Below, in pieces: positions 1-8,106 of a stretch of DNA of 32,911 nucleotides (position 1 is the first letter of the stretch; each line of letters begins with the position of its first letter). Origin of the DNA: an uncultured Flavobacteriales bacterium (GTDB lineage Bacteria; Bacteroidota; Bacteroidia; Flavobacteriales_G; Salibacteraceae); the NCBI GenBank assembly GCA_937899835.1, contig CALCCE010000104.1, forward strand, positions 1 through 32,911, given 5' to 3'. The position numbers and the translations under genes are program-made. The notes under the pieces are model-generated. The model was not told where the DNA came from. It saw nothing but the letters and a program-made list of their open reading frames with translations, and searched no databases.

Positions 1-110
1 GCGAGAACGAGAGGCGAGAACGAGGAAAAACAGAGACGAGAACGAAAAAGAAAAAGAACAGTCCTGAATATTTTCTTTTAGCAGCTCAGCCGCTTTCGCT
101 CTCCGCACTC
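1..110. repeat. Dispersed purine/pyrimidine-rich element, copy 1 (truncated by window edge)
   Basis: The left part has repeated GCGAGAACGAG units (1-11, 14-24) and GACGAGAACGA (35-45), all purine-rich. A conserved core TTTCTTTTAGCAGC follows at 72-85, then a pyrimidine-rich right arm with CTTTCGCTCTC. The same order of parts recurs at 24531-24675 in the same orientation. The left and right arms are roughly complementary, so the unit could fold as a long imperfect hairpin. No ORF is associated. It is probably a non-coding dispersed repeat; whether it is mobile is unknown. Confidence 0.6.
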
Positions 111-112
111 GA

Positions 113-140
113 TCTGTTATATTCTGTTATATTCTGTTAT
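113..140. repeat. Tandem decamer TCTGTTATAT (2.8 copies)
   Basis: Two full copies of TCTGTTATAT (113-122, 123-132) and a partial third (133-140) lie over the 3' end of the ABC permease gene. The permease stop codon (127-129) lies inside the second unit. Copy-number change could therefore alter the last residues or the 3' UTR. Confidence 0.6.
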
Positions 141-870
141 TCACCCTTTTTAATGCCCAATTGGTGACGAATGGGGAAAGCAGGAGCAACAGTAGACTTA
201 CCAGCACCAGGGGTTCTACTTTTCCATTGGGATCTCTAAGAACAATTCCAAAACTGTAGGGAATCACCGCTAAATGCGTAAGGTTGGCAAGGGGTATCCC
301 GATGATGGTCAACATGATTCCAATCAGGTAGGCAAACCCATTTTTTTGAATGGTGAAACAGACCATTAAGTGAAAAAAGATAGTCGGAATCAATGTGGGT
401 ATTAGCTTCAAGAAAACCATAGAGCCTTGTGCTATCACCTCCGAAGGATCGCTATTGGAATCCATGTAATTTTTACCCATCTCGGCTAAGCCGACATGAA
501 AAAGGAGGTTGAACCCTGTGATTAAAATGAGCGTCAGAGTGACCACCATCGCCTTCCACAAAAACAGTTTGAACCAGCCCTTTTGGTAGGATTTTGAAAA
601 TACGAGCAGGTTGCTTTTCGTTTCAACTTCCACTAAATTTTGAATCAGTACAATTAAAACCAAAGGATAAAGCAAGGATGACCATGCCCCCAAGTTGTTG
701 GAGATCATCACTTCCAGAGGTAGGCTGGCCATGCGTTCGGCATTTAGTAATAAGAATGCTGTCGTTACGAGAAATACCCCGAAGGGAATTCCAATGGCCA
801 CCAACAAGTAAAGGCCCCAACTTAACTTTTTGATTTCGAGCGTCAACCGAAAGAGTAGCCTATTGATCAT
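127..870 (-). CDS. ABC-2 type transporter, membrane permease subunit
   Basis: A 247-residue, strongly hydrophobic protein with about six predicted membrane segments (near residues 20-45, 60-80, 105-130, 155-175, 180-205 and 220-240). That is the layout of ABC-2 exporter permeases. The gene starts inside the end of the upstream ATPase gene (860-870 shared), so the two are translationally coupled and should form one exporter. The substrate cannot be read from the sequence; small two-gene ABC-2 systems of this kind in Bacteroidota are often annotated as drug, lipid or bacteriocin-type exporters. The assignment rests on topology and partner, not on a diagnostic motif. Confidence 0.75.
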   Translation of the reverse strand: MINRLLFRLTLEIKKLSWGLYLLVAIGIPFGVFLVTTAFLLLNAERMASLPLEVMISNNLGAWSSLLYPLVLIVLIQNLVEVETKSNLLVFSKSYQKGWFKLFLWKAMVVTLTLILITGFNLLFHVGLAEMGKNYMDSNSDPSEVIAQGSMVFLKLIPTLIPTIFFHLMVCFTIQKNGFAYLIGIMLTIIGIPLANLTHLAVIPYSFGIVLRDPNGKVEPLVLVSLLLLLLSPFVTNWALKRVNNRI

Positions 871-1732
871 CGTTATCGGTGGAATAAAATAAAAACTCTA
901 AAGGAGGTTGTTTTTCGATTTTTGACCAGGCCAACCCCACCTCTTCTACTTTGCTAATAAAATCACTTGCGCTACAATTTTGACCTAAAGAAATTTCATA
1001 GGTTTGGTCAATTTTTAGAAGGATCCAGAACCGGGAATCCATTTCAAGCAATTGGGTAATAGCAGTATGGTCTTTGCAATCGAAATAAAGTACTATTTGA
1101 TGGACAGAAGGGTGCGGAGCAGCTTCAACAGCAACTACTTTTCGCTCTTTGATCAACAACACTTCATCCAACAAATCCCTCACTTCTTTCAGCTGATGGG
1201 AAGATATCAAGACGGTTTTTCCGGTTTGGGCAACAAATTCTCGAAGTGCTTTTTTAAGTACCCTAATGGTGGGTATATCAACGGTACTGAAAGGCTCGTC
1301 GAGCAACACCAGATTACCCTTGGTCAAAAAACTTAGTGCGATCGCAAGTCGCTTTTTATAGCCCTGTGAAAGGTGTTTGTATTTTTTGGGATGATGGCTG
1401 GATGGAAATTTGGTGAAGGCCAGCACCTGCTCCACCTCGTTAAAAGCAAGTCCTTTTTCCAATGCAAAATACTGTAGGTTCTCCATCACCGATAAGTTCT
1501 GGTAAAGGTCAACTCCTTGTAAGAGCAAGCCCGGGTTGGACACATTAATCATTTCCCCGGTTGGCGATTGCTGGATACCGGCCAAAATAGAAATCAAAGT
1601 AGTTTTACCAGCCCCATTCTCGCCAATCAATCCGTAGATTTTTTGGGGATGGAGGGTAAAAGCAGCCGCATCGAAGACAACATTGCCAGAGTAGGCGTAG
1701 CTAATATTGTTAACGCGGACTTCCAACTTCAA
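860..1732 (-). CDS. ABC transporter ATP-binding protein
   Basis: A 290-residue ABC ATPase that should power the permease encoded just downstream. Visible motifs are Walker A GENGAGKTT (37-45), a Q-loop glutamine near 72, the signature LSQGYKKR (121-128; Q replaces the usual second S/G position, as in many ABC-2 exporters), Walker B LVLLDEP (141-147) and the H-loop histidine at 179 (SSHQ). The chosen start is TTG at 1732. The frame is open further upstream but has no ATG before a stop, and the family N-terminus fits the TTG. About 75 residues after the H-loop form a C-terminal extension typical of exporter ATPases. The gene overlaps the permease by 11 bases. Confidence 0.92.
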   Translation of the reverse strand: MKLEVRVNNISYAYSGNVVFDAAAFTLHPQKIYGLIGENGAGKTTLISILAGIQQSPTGEMINVSNPGLLLQGVDLYQNLSVMENLQYFALEKGLAFNEVEQVLAFTKFPSSHHPKKYKHLSQGYKKRLAIALSFLTKGNLVLLDEPFSTVDIPTIRVLKKALREFVAQTGKTVLISSHQLKEVRDLLDEVLLIKERKVVAVEAAPHPSVHQIVLYFDCKDHTAITQLLEMDSRFWILLKIDQTYEISLGQNCSASDFISKVEEVGLAWSKIEKQPPLEFLFYSTDNDDQ

Positions 1733-2251
1733 CTGCTTTTTGAATTGCTTGGTCGCTGATTTAGAGCGTGGTCTATACCTGTTCTGAGAGGCATTTTTAA
1801 GGTCCGTTTAAGGCTGATTTAGAGGACGATTTCTTGGGATTTCAATTTAGGTATTAAACCTCAAAATGAGATGCTATTGAGCGTTAACCTGAACAGGTTT
1901 CGTAAGAAATTTGTTGATACTCGGTCTGGCGGTTGAGGTATCTACTTTCGGTGGGGACTTTTTTGTGGTTAGTCTTTTATGCCGCACCCCAGCGGGACAA
2001 ACTTGTTCTATAATCCTCATGAATACAATGCTCGCAAGGATGATCTTGCGAAGTACAATCCCAGTCTTGAAGGAGTGGTTGACCGGTGTTTGGTATTTAA
2101 GGCGATACAGCTTTAAATACTAAGAACGCGTTGGGGAAAACAACTCATAGCTATGCAGCAATTGGATAATAAAGGTTTAATGTACTACCTGAAATTGTAA
2201 TATCAGGCATCCAAAGGCAATGCATTTCATGCTTAACCCGCCACACCTACC
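1733..2251. other. Intergenic stretch with a possible gene remnant
   Basis: No convincing gene lies in these roughly 520 bases. A 45-codon frame on the plus strand (1979-2116) reads like ordinary protein (for example FYNPHEYNARKDDLAKYN) but lacks a good ribosome site and is preceded by a stop at 1970-1972. A second frame just upstream (about 1911-1980) also reads plausibly (STFGGDFFVVSL) and would join it by a frameshift, so this may be a decayed gene. A palindrome AACCTG-AA-CAGGTT lies near 1886-1899. I recognise no family. Confidence 0.3.
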
Positions 2252-3001
2252 CTACCAATAGCTCAGATTCACCAACAAGGCTTCCTCGTTTTTGAAGCGG
2301 ATCCACCCTTTTTCCAACATGGGCGGCTCATAAGTTCCGCAGAACTCCTCATTCAAATTTGAAATTTGCATCCAATCTCCGGCTACCTGTAGGATGACGA
2401 AACAGTCTTGCCCCTTGTAGGGTATTGGGGCACTTGATTCATCTGGAGATGGATAAATCTGGTTTCCGGGAAATCGGTTCATGAAAACCGTCATTCCCGC
2501 TCCTAACCGAGGCAGGTGCTGCCATTGAATCAGTTTGACGAACCTTCCTGTCTTTACCCACACCGTTTCATGGGCGGCTTCGTTGAGGATCACTTTCAAC
2601 CAATTCCCCTTCTTTTGTTTGCATACCAATAGGATATCGTAGTAGCCGCTTATGGTATCATCGTCAAAACACATGGGCTGAAACCATCGTTGATAGCCTG
2701 ATTCGACTATTTTTACTAGCCTTGGAATACGACTCCAACCAAAGAAGAAACTTAGCGTGTAGGCGGGCGAATCTTGCTTGTTTGGTGCTTTGTAAAACTC
2801 GAACCGTACGGTATCACTTTTGAAAGTAGATAAATCAGGACCTCCGTCACCTATCGTTATCCCAATACCGAGTTTCCCCTTTGGTTAAATGATTCTGAAG
2901 ATTCCGGTCTCCAATTCTACCAAACCTGGATAAGGCTGCTTTCGCGCAAAGAGATTCCCAATAAGTAGATTTAGAATCAATACAACCAATAACTTCTTCA
3001 A
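2252..3001 (-). pseudogene. Secreted SH3-like protein, interrupted by an in-frame TAA
   Basis: Reading on the minus strand from TTG at 3001, a signal peptide (KKLLVVLILNLLIGNLFA) leads into a frame that meets TAA at 2887-2885 after codon 38. It then continues in the same frame to the real stop at 2252. Without that stop the product would be about 249 residues. The C-terminal 140 residues can also be read from an internal ATG at 2674. They hold two similar blocks with GNWLKV / VWVKTGRFV and GDWMQI / EKGWIRFKN, resembling bacterial SH3-like domains. The upstream half still has normal codon and residue composition, so the break looks recent or is a sequence error. CAA to TAA would be one transition. 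Function unknown. Confidence 0.6.
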
Positions 3002-3247
3002 AATAGCTTTTGTCTTTATGAGTTCAACTCGTACCAGTTATCGGATGAAACAAGCTCCGATCAAACTGGAGGTTTACTAAGTTTTCAACTGGGAAACTTT
3101 AATCAGTGTGCTAACTTCAATCCATTAAATTGCTGCGTTTGCTTGCGAACTAAACCGTTAATTTGCAGCAATCCTCTAATAGGTCTACCACCTATTACTT
3201 TTCCATAAAAATGTCCCTCTTTAGGGGGCAATGGCAACTTTAGCGCA

Positions 3248-4411
3248 ATGAAGACAGCAATGAAATTGGTAATCGTTCTCCTTTCCAGCCTTCTGTTGTT
3301 CGTTAACTGCCAACCCAAGCCCACTCCCCCGGCGGCCAAGGATACCCTTGCCACCCGCATCGAATCTTTCTTTGCAGACATTGAACACTAGGAGACTCCA
3401 GGCTATGCGATTGGCATCTCGAAGGACGGCACTACTCTGTACAAAACCGGCTATGGAGCGGCCAACCTCGATTATCAGCTGCCCATTCATCCACAATCGG
3501 CTTTTTCCATTGCTTCGGTTTCCAAACAGTTTACGGCAGCCTGCATCGCCTTGTTGATTTTGGAAGATGCGCTTTCGCTTGAAACCGATGTGGCAGAGTT
3601 TGTACCCGAATTGCGGAAATACAACGACACGATTCGGGTGAAACACCTCGTTTACAATACCAGTGGGATCACTGATTATATGCGTTTAAAAAGAAAAAGC
3701 GGTCAATCGTGGGTCACCTTCAACTACTTTGAAATCGACGAATGCATTGCTACTTCACTTGCCCAAGACTCCTTGCGATTTAAACCGGGTGAGAAATGGG
3801 ATTATTGCAATGTGAATTTCATGCTGCTCACTAAAATTGTGAAACAGGTAAGTGGACAGTCTTTTGCTGACTTCGCCCAAACCCGATTGTTTCAACCCTT
3901 AGGCATGGAGCACACCTTTATCCACGATGACATCACCCGGATTGTTCCCAACCGGGTAACGCCTTACAATCCCCGAACGGAAGAATATGTGCAAGGCTAC
4001 AAAGAATATGGCATTCAACTCAGGAGCGAAGGAACTTACATTCAACACCATAGAAATGCTCCGCACTATGGTGGCAGTGGCGTGGTCACCACCATTGACG
4101 ATTTGCTCAAGTGGAGTGCCAACATGACAACCAAGGCTTTTGGTGGTCAGGCGTTTTATGACCTCATGCACCATACTCCTAAATTCAACCACGACCGCGA
4201 CAATCAAGCCTTTGGTCTTTACATGAGCGATTTCAAGGGCCGTAAAACAACGGCATGGGAAGGAGGCGATTGGGGCATCAGCTCTCAATTGCTGCGTTTT
4301 CCCGATCAGGGCATTACCATTGTGGTGCTTTCCAATCTGGGTTCGGGAGCGGCTTCCCGCAAGGCCAACGAAATGGCAGCGGTATTGATAGCGGAAGGAA
4401 TCATTCAATAA
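3248..4411 (+). pseudogene. Serine beta-lactamase-like hydrolase (class C / PBP4* family), interrupted by an in-frame TAG
   Basis: From ATG 3248 the frame gives an N-terminal export signal ending near LLLFVNCQ, then TAG at 3389-3391 (codon 48), then continues unbroken to 4411 (387 codons). The active-site SVSK (Ser90, Lys93) lies after the TAG, and the second motif YCN (186-188) and a late GGSGVVTT stretch are present. This is the serine beta-lactamase / D-alanyl-D-alanine carboxypeptidase-like fold. Any restart at 3551 (TTG) would lose the SxxK serine and be inactive. CAG to TAG is the simplest origin. The 246 bases before the gene include an 8-base inverted repeat, ATTGCTGC (3129-3136) and GCAGCAAT (3165-3172), around a promoter-like TTTG/TTAATTTG pair. 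Probably a recent pseudogene or a sequencing error. Confidence 0.75.
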
Positions 4412-4430
4412 CTACTGAGTTGAAAATAAC

Positions 4431-5174
4431 ATGAGGAGTTTACGAATGCTACTGCTCTTTTTGGGCTTCCTGGGCTGTACGGAAAAAAGTAGTGTGACGG
4501 TAACCCCGGGTCCAGAAGGCTGGCAAACCATTGACAATAAACTATTCTCCATTCAAACCCCCATCGGTTGGAAACACCAATGGGAACAAGGCATCGATAG
4601 TTACGTGGGGCGACTCTTTGCCCCAAAAGTGGATTTATCTTTCGATTGGAGCAGCATGGGGTATGCCAATCCGGTGATGTTTACCCTAAAGGAATATATA
4701 TACAACAAGCCAGCGATGTGGGAACCACTCTGGACACCCTATCCTAATAAAGTGGTGTTCTACACCGATTCGTCAGAAAACCTCGAAAGGGTGAAAGCTA
4801 AAATTATGAAGGAAAAAGGCATCACAGATGTATCATTAATACAAATAGAATATACGCAGAACCCGGAAAAAGAAATTCGCTTTGAAAATGGAGCCTATAT
4901 CGCACAATTGATATACAATGACACGGTTGTAGAGTATCCTATTCCCATACCGGAGAAAATAAAGAACCATATTATAGAAATAGACACCCTTGGTGGATTC
5001 CGACGAAAGCTCATACGCCCCAAACCGGGATTAAACGGCACTACCGGAGTTTACTTCGAAGATTTGAATTCTGATTTCAACTTCAACATTTATGGAGAGG
5101 TGACCGGGGCAGCCAATCAAGCAGATGCGATAAAGGCCTTCCGATCCATTCAAGTCCATTGGGGAAAAGGCTGA
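4431..5174 (+). CDS. Predicted lipoprotein of unknown function
   Basis: A 247-residue protein with a lipoprotein signal: MRSLRMLLLFLGFLG followed by Cys16 (lipobox FLGC). It should be anchored to a membrane, probably facing the periplasm or the cell surface. The mature part starts with VTPGPEGWQTIDNKLFSIQTPIGWKH, which resembles the opening of small lipoproteins in which a polar beta-sheet domain begins with the phrase F-S-x-x-x-P-x-G-W. The end, ANQADAIKAFRSIQVH, also fits that pattern. It lies 19 bases after the broken beta-lactamase-like gene and may have been co-transcribed with it. No catalytic motif was recognised. Confidence 0.75.
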   Translation: MRSLRMLLLFLGFLGCTEKSSVTVTPGPEGWQTIDNKLFSIQTPIGWKHQWEQGIDSYVGRLFAPKVDLSFDWSSMGYANPVMFTLKEYIYNKPAMWEPLWTPYPNKVVFYTDSSENLERVKAKIMKEKGITDVSLIQIEYTQNPEKEIRFENGAYIAQLIYNDTVVEYPIPIPEKIKNHIIEIDTLGGFRRKLIRPKPGLNGTTGVYFEDLNSDFNFNIYGEVTGAANQADAIKAFRSIQVHWGKG

Positions 5175-5279
5175 AAAACGATACTGAGGTACTTCTCTTT
5201 TCCATCCTCTAATTCTTCTTATAACACTGATTTCACGATCAAATCAGGAAAACGGATCAGTCCTTCAGGAATCTGGATC

Positions 5280-5309
5280 ATTGCCCCCTTTAGCTTACTG
5301 ATATTTTTG
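5280..5309 (+). promoter_or_regulatory. Candidate Bacteroidetes-type promoter for the hydrolase operon
   Basis: TATTTTTG (5302-5309) matches the -7 consensus TAnnTTTG, and ATTG (5280-5283) is a weak -33 box 18 bases upstream. Transcription would start just before ATG 5335, giving a very short leader. This also argues against a start at TTG 5311, which sits directly behind the -7 box. Confidence 0.5.
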
Positions 5310-5334
5310 TTTGTACAATCCTAAACACAAAAAA

Positions 5335-6213
5335 ATGTTTGGCAAACAGATTTCAGACTTGATGATCAAACCCGGTAAGTCGCCGGTGTTTGAAACACCA
5401 GACCAATATGGTTTGGACTATGAAGACGTTACTTTTCAAACTTCTGACGGAGTAACCCTCTCTGGCTGGTTGTTGAAGGGCGGCACCGACAAGGTGATCG
5501 TTCAGTCGCACTTTGGAGTGCAATGTTCACGGTGCGGCTTTACGCAAGAAGGAAAGGGAATGATGAAAAATGCCCTGTGGACCAGCGACATTCATTTCCT
5601 GGAACACGCCCAATACCTCGTAGCAGCGGGCTACTCGGTGTTGATGTACGACATGCGCAACCATGGAAACAGCCAACAAACCGGTTGGGTATCGTGGGGC
5701 AAAGTAGAACGCAAAGACGTGGTAGCGGCTGTGCGCTATGTTTCGGAACACCCCAACTTTCAGCAGGCCAATATAGGGCTGCTATCTATTTGTATGGGCC
5801 AGGGAGCCAGCGTTTTCGCCTTCGGAATAGAAAAAGAAATGCAATCGTTTGCCCGTCTGAAAACCATGATTTCGGTGCAACCCTTGACCTACGACTACTT
5901 TGTGAAGGCCATGGGCTTGCCCAGTTTCCTCATCAACTCGGGCAACAAATACAACAAAAAACACCGGGATACCGATCTTACTGGCGACTCTTTCTTACCT
6001 TACGTGAAGTCGGTCAGTGTGCCAACCCTGGTCATTCAGAATGAAAATGATCCCATGACCAACATTGACATGGTGAAGCGTTTCTACAGAGCATTAACGG
6101 TAGAGAAAGAAATGCTCTGGTTGGATTTGGAAAAGAAAAGAGGGGCTGCCTATGCCTGGCTTGGCAATAATCCAAAGCCGATCCTCAATTGGTTTGACAA
6201 ATACATAAAATGA
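5335..6213 (+). CDS. Alpha/beta hydrolase family protein with an apparent Cys nucleophile
   Basis: A 292-residue protein with the order of an alpha/beta hydrolase: GVTLSGWLLKGG strand pair, VIVQSHFGVQ, YDMRNHGNS (106-113), the nucleophile elbow LLSICMGQG (149-157) and VIQNENDPM (233-241) for the acid. The elbow has Ser-Ile-Cys153-Met-Gly where most members have Gly-x-Ser-x-Gly, so the nucleophile would be Cys, as in dienelactone hydrolases. No histidine occurs after the acid region, so the usual triad His is not visible. It may be a non-classical or inactive member. ATG 5335 was chosen over TTG 5311 because a promoter -7 box ends at 5309. It overlaps the next gene by ATGA and heads a run with an SRPBCC protein and an AraC regulator. 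Substrate unknown. Confidence 0.8.
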   Translation: MFGKQISDLMIKPGKSPVFETPDQYGLDYEDVTFQTSDGVTLSGWLLKGGTDKVIVQSHFGVQCSRCGFTQEGKGMMKNALWTSDIHFLEHAQYLVAAGYSVLMYDMRNHGNSQQTGWVSWGKVERKDVVAAVRYVSEHPNFQQANIGLLSICMGQGASVFAFGIEKEMQSFARLKTMISVQPLTYDYFVKAMGLPSFLINSGNKYNKKHRDTDLTGDSFLPYVKSVSVPTLVIQNENDPMTNIDMVKRFYRALTVEKEMLWLDLEKKRGAAYAWLGNNPKPILNWFDKYIK

Positions 6214-6698
6214 AAAAGTTGCTGTATATAGTTTTAGGTCTTTTGGCCATCGCAGTGGTGTTGGTTTTCACGGGCAACAAATCGGTTCACCACGAGCATA
6301 CCATCAAGGCACCGGTGGGAGTGGTGTGGAAAACACTGACGGAAATGGAGAAATACCCAGATTGGAACCCCGTAATGGAACTGGTGGAAGGTGAAGTGCA
6401 GGAAGGGGCACAGGTGAAATATCGCTACACCCAAGAAGCCAATAAAAGCTACGTAATTGAGGCAACAGTAGTGAAAATCGTTCCTGAGCAACTGCTGAAT
6501 CAAAAAGGTGGTATACCGCTCGTGCTAACCTTCAATCACCGGTATGTTTTGGAACCTAACGACGAGGGAACCCAGGTGACGATTCACGAAGATTACCGGG
6601 GAATTGGCGTGAACTTTTGGAATCCACAACCGGTGGAAGCTGCCTACCAACGCCTTAACGAAGCCCTGAAAACCAGGGCGGAACAAGCTTCAATATAG
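6210..6698 (+). CDS. Membrane-anchored SRPBCC (START/polyketide cyclase-like) protein
   Basis: A 162-residue protein. Residues 1-22 (KKLLYIVLGLLAIAVVLVFTG) are a membrane anchor or uncleaved signal. The rest begins with the family phrase IKAPVGVVWKTLTEMEKYPDWNP, typical of SRPBCC domains, which fold round a deep hydrophobic ligand pocket. Its start codon overlaps the stop of the hydrolase gene (ATGA, 6210-6213), so the two are translationally coupled. It is one of four SRPBCC proteins encoded in about 6.7 kb. The ligand cannot be inferred. Confidence 0.85.
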   Translation: MKKLLYIVLGLLAIAVVLVFTGNKSVHHEHTIKAPVGVVWKTLTEMEKYPDWNPVMELVEGEVQEGAQVKYRYTQEANKSYVIEATVVKIVPEQLLNQKGGIPLVLTFNHRYVLEPNDEGTQVTIHEDYRGIGVNFWNPQPVEAAYQRLNEALKTRAEQASI

Positions 6699-6706
6699 TC
6701 CGTCGG

Positions 6707-7615
6707 ATGAGTGAAATTGTAAGCATAAAATCCATTAGCGAAGTTCATCGAATTTTTGGGTTGGAAAAGCCGCATCACCCCTTGGTTTCGGTCCTTCCGA
6801 TCGACGACCGGATGACTAATTTCGACTACAGAAATGTGCGATATGTGTTCGATTTTTATCAAATAAGCCTGAAACAAGGATTCTCGGGGTCGATGCGGTA
6901 CGGAAGAAATACCTATGACTTTGAAGAGGGCACACTTACTTTCATTAAACCTCACCAGAGCATTCAGGTAGAAAACCAGGAAGAAATCAAAGGCAGCTCC
7001 GGCTGGACCTTACTTTTCCATCCGGATTTGATTCGAACATCTAACCTGGGAAAAACCATGGAGGCATTCTCTTTTTTTGACTACGATCAACATGAAGCTC
7101 TACACTTATCGGACAAAGAGCGAATGATTGTAACCGAATTGGTGCAAAAAGTGAAGGAGGAGTACCAGCAGAATATCGATAAGCACAGTCAGGAGCTCAT
7201 CGTGGCCAACATCGAATTGCTACTTAAGTACAGTGAGCGATTCTACGACCAACAGTTTTATACCAGAACCAACTTAAACAAGGATTTTTTGTCGAAGTTC
7301 AACCGGTTTTTGAAAGATTATTACCGGTCGGAGGCACCAATGTCGGAAGGAGTGCTAACAGTAAGGCATTGTGCCGACCATTTGCACCTTTCGGTGAATT
7401 ACCTGGGCGACCTCCTCAAAGCAGAAACCGGACGCAGCGCCAAGGAGCATATTCAGGATTATGTAGTGGAACATGCCAAAACGCAGCTCTTGGGTACGCG
7501 TGAAGACGTCAGCCAGATTGCCTACCAATTAGGATATGAATACCCACAAGGATTCAACAAGCTGTTCAAAGCCAGAGTAGGCTTGAGCCCGAGCCAATAC
7601 CGCAAATTAAATTAA
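6707..7615 (+). CDS. AraC family transcriptional regulator
   Basis: A 302-residue protein. The N-terminal 190 residues have a cupin-like sensing domain character (GTLTFIKPHQSI, GWTLLFHPDLI). The C-terminal ~100 residues form two helix-turn-helix motifs: LTVRHCADHLHLSVNYLGDLLK and VSQIAYQLGYEYPQGFNKLFKARVGLSPSQYRKL, ending in the characteristic AraC signature. It follows the SRPBCC gene by 8 bases in the same direction, so it probably belongs to the 5335-7615 operon and may regulate it. The inducing molecule is unknown. Confidence 0.93.
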   Translation: MSEIVSIKSISEVHRIFGLEKPHHPLVSVLPIDDRMTNFDYRNVRYVFDFYQISLKQGFSGSMRYGRNTYDFEEGTLTFIKPHQSIQVENQEEIKGSSGWTLLFHPDLIRTSNLGKTMEAFSFFDYDQHEALHLSDKERMIVTELVQKVKEEYQQNIDKHSQELIVANIELLLKYSERFYDQQFYTRTNLNKDFLSKFNRFLKDYYRSEAPMSEGVLTVRHCADHLHLSVNYLGDLLKAETGRSAKEHIQDYVVEHAKTQLLGTREDVSQIAYQLGYEYPQGFNKLFKARVGLSPSQYRKLN

Positions 7616-7720
7616 GTACCCTCCACCTTGCGGAAGGGTTTTAGAGATCTTCCCGCCTTGTAAGTATCAAGAACACGGGCACCTTTTCACCCCTCCCCGC
7701 TTCCATTGTTTCGCATTTAA

Positions 7721-7767
7721 TTTGCGTAACCGAATAGTTACATTTATATTTGTAACCGATCAGTTAC
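7721..7767 (+). promoter_or_regulatory. Promoter with two palindromic operators upstream of the ArsR gene
   Basis: A Bacteroidetes promoter is plain: -33 TTTG at 7721-7724 and -7 TATATTTG at 7745-7752, 20 bases apart. Two 16-base sites with identical arms lie on it: GTAACCGAATAGTTAC (7726-7741, filling the spacer) and GTAACCGATCAGTTAC (7752-7767, starting at the end of the -7 box). Their centres are 26 bases apart. The arms GTAAC/GTTAC are perfect inverted repeats. The arrangement fits direct repression by the ArsR protein encoded 7 bases downstream. Confidence 0.75.
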
Positions 7768-7773
7768 ACAACT

Positions 7774-8106
7774 ATGCGCAGAGACGTTTACCAAGCCATT
7801 GCCGATCCGGTTCGCCGAGATATTATTGATTTGCTGTCGAAGAAGCCCTTAACGGTGAATGCAGTGGCGGTGAAATTTGCCATTAGTCGACCGGCCATTT
7901 CCAAGCATTTGAAAATTCTCCACGAAAGTGGGCTGATTGAATTTGATCAACGGGGCCGGGAACGGTATTGCCAAATACAAACGCAGCACCTTATCCCCGC
8001 TTTCCTCTGGCTCGAACAACACAAAAAACAATGGGAAGAGCGTATCGACTCTTTCGAATCCTATCTGAATCAACTCAAATCTCAACAAAATGAACAGCAA
8101 CGATAA
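7774..8106 (+). CDS. ArsR/SmtB-type winged-helix repressor
   Basis: A 110-residue DNA-binding protein: MRRDVYQAIADPVRRDIIDLLSKK opening, then the helix-turn-helix VNAVAVKFAISRPAISKHLKILHESGLI and wing DQRGRERYCQIQ. Metal-binding cysteines of the classical ArsR/SmtB sensors are missing, and it matches the subgroup encoded next to AHSA1/SRPBCC proteins. It overlaps the next gene by 17 bases. It very probably autorepresses through the two palindromes at 7726-7767. The signal that releases it is not visible; by association it may be linked to the SRPBCC partner. Confidence 0.93.
   Translation: MRRDVYQAIADPVRRDIIDLLSKKPLTVNAVAVKFAISRPAISKHLKILHESGLIEFDQRGRERYCQIQTQHLIPAFLWLEQHKKQWEERIDSFESYLNQLKSQQNEQQR

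Noticed and set aside
3899-4408. 169-codon open frame on the minus strand over the beta-lactamase-like gene
   Set aside because: It lies wholly opposite a frame with clear SxxK and YxN motifs, and its residue composition is not protein-like.
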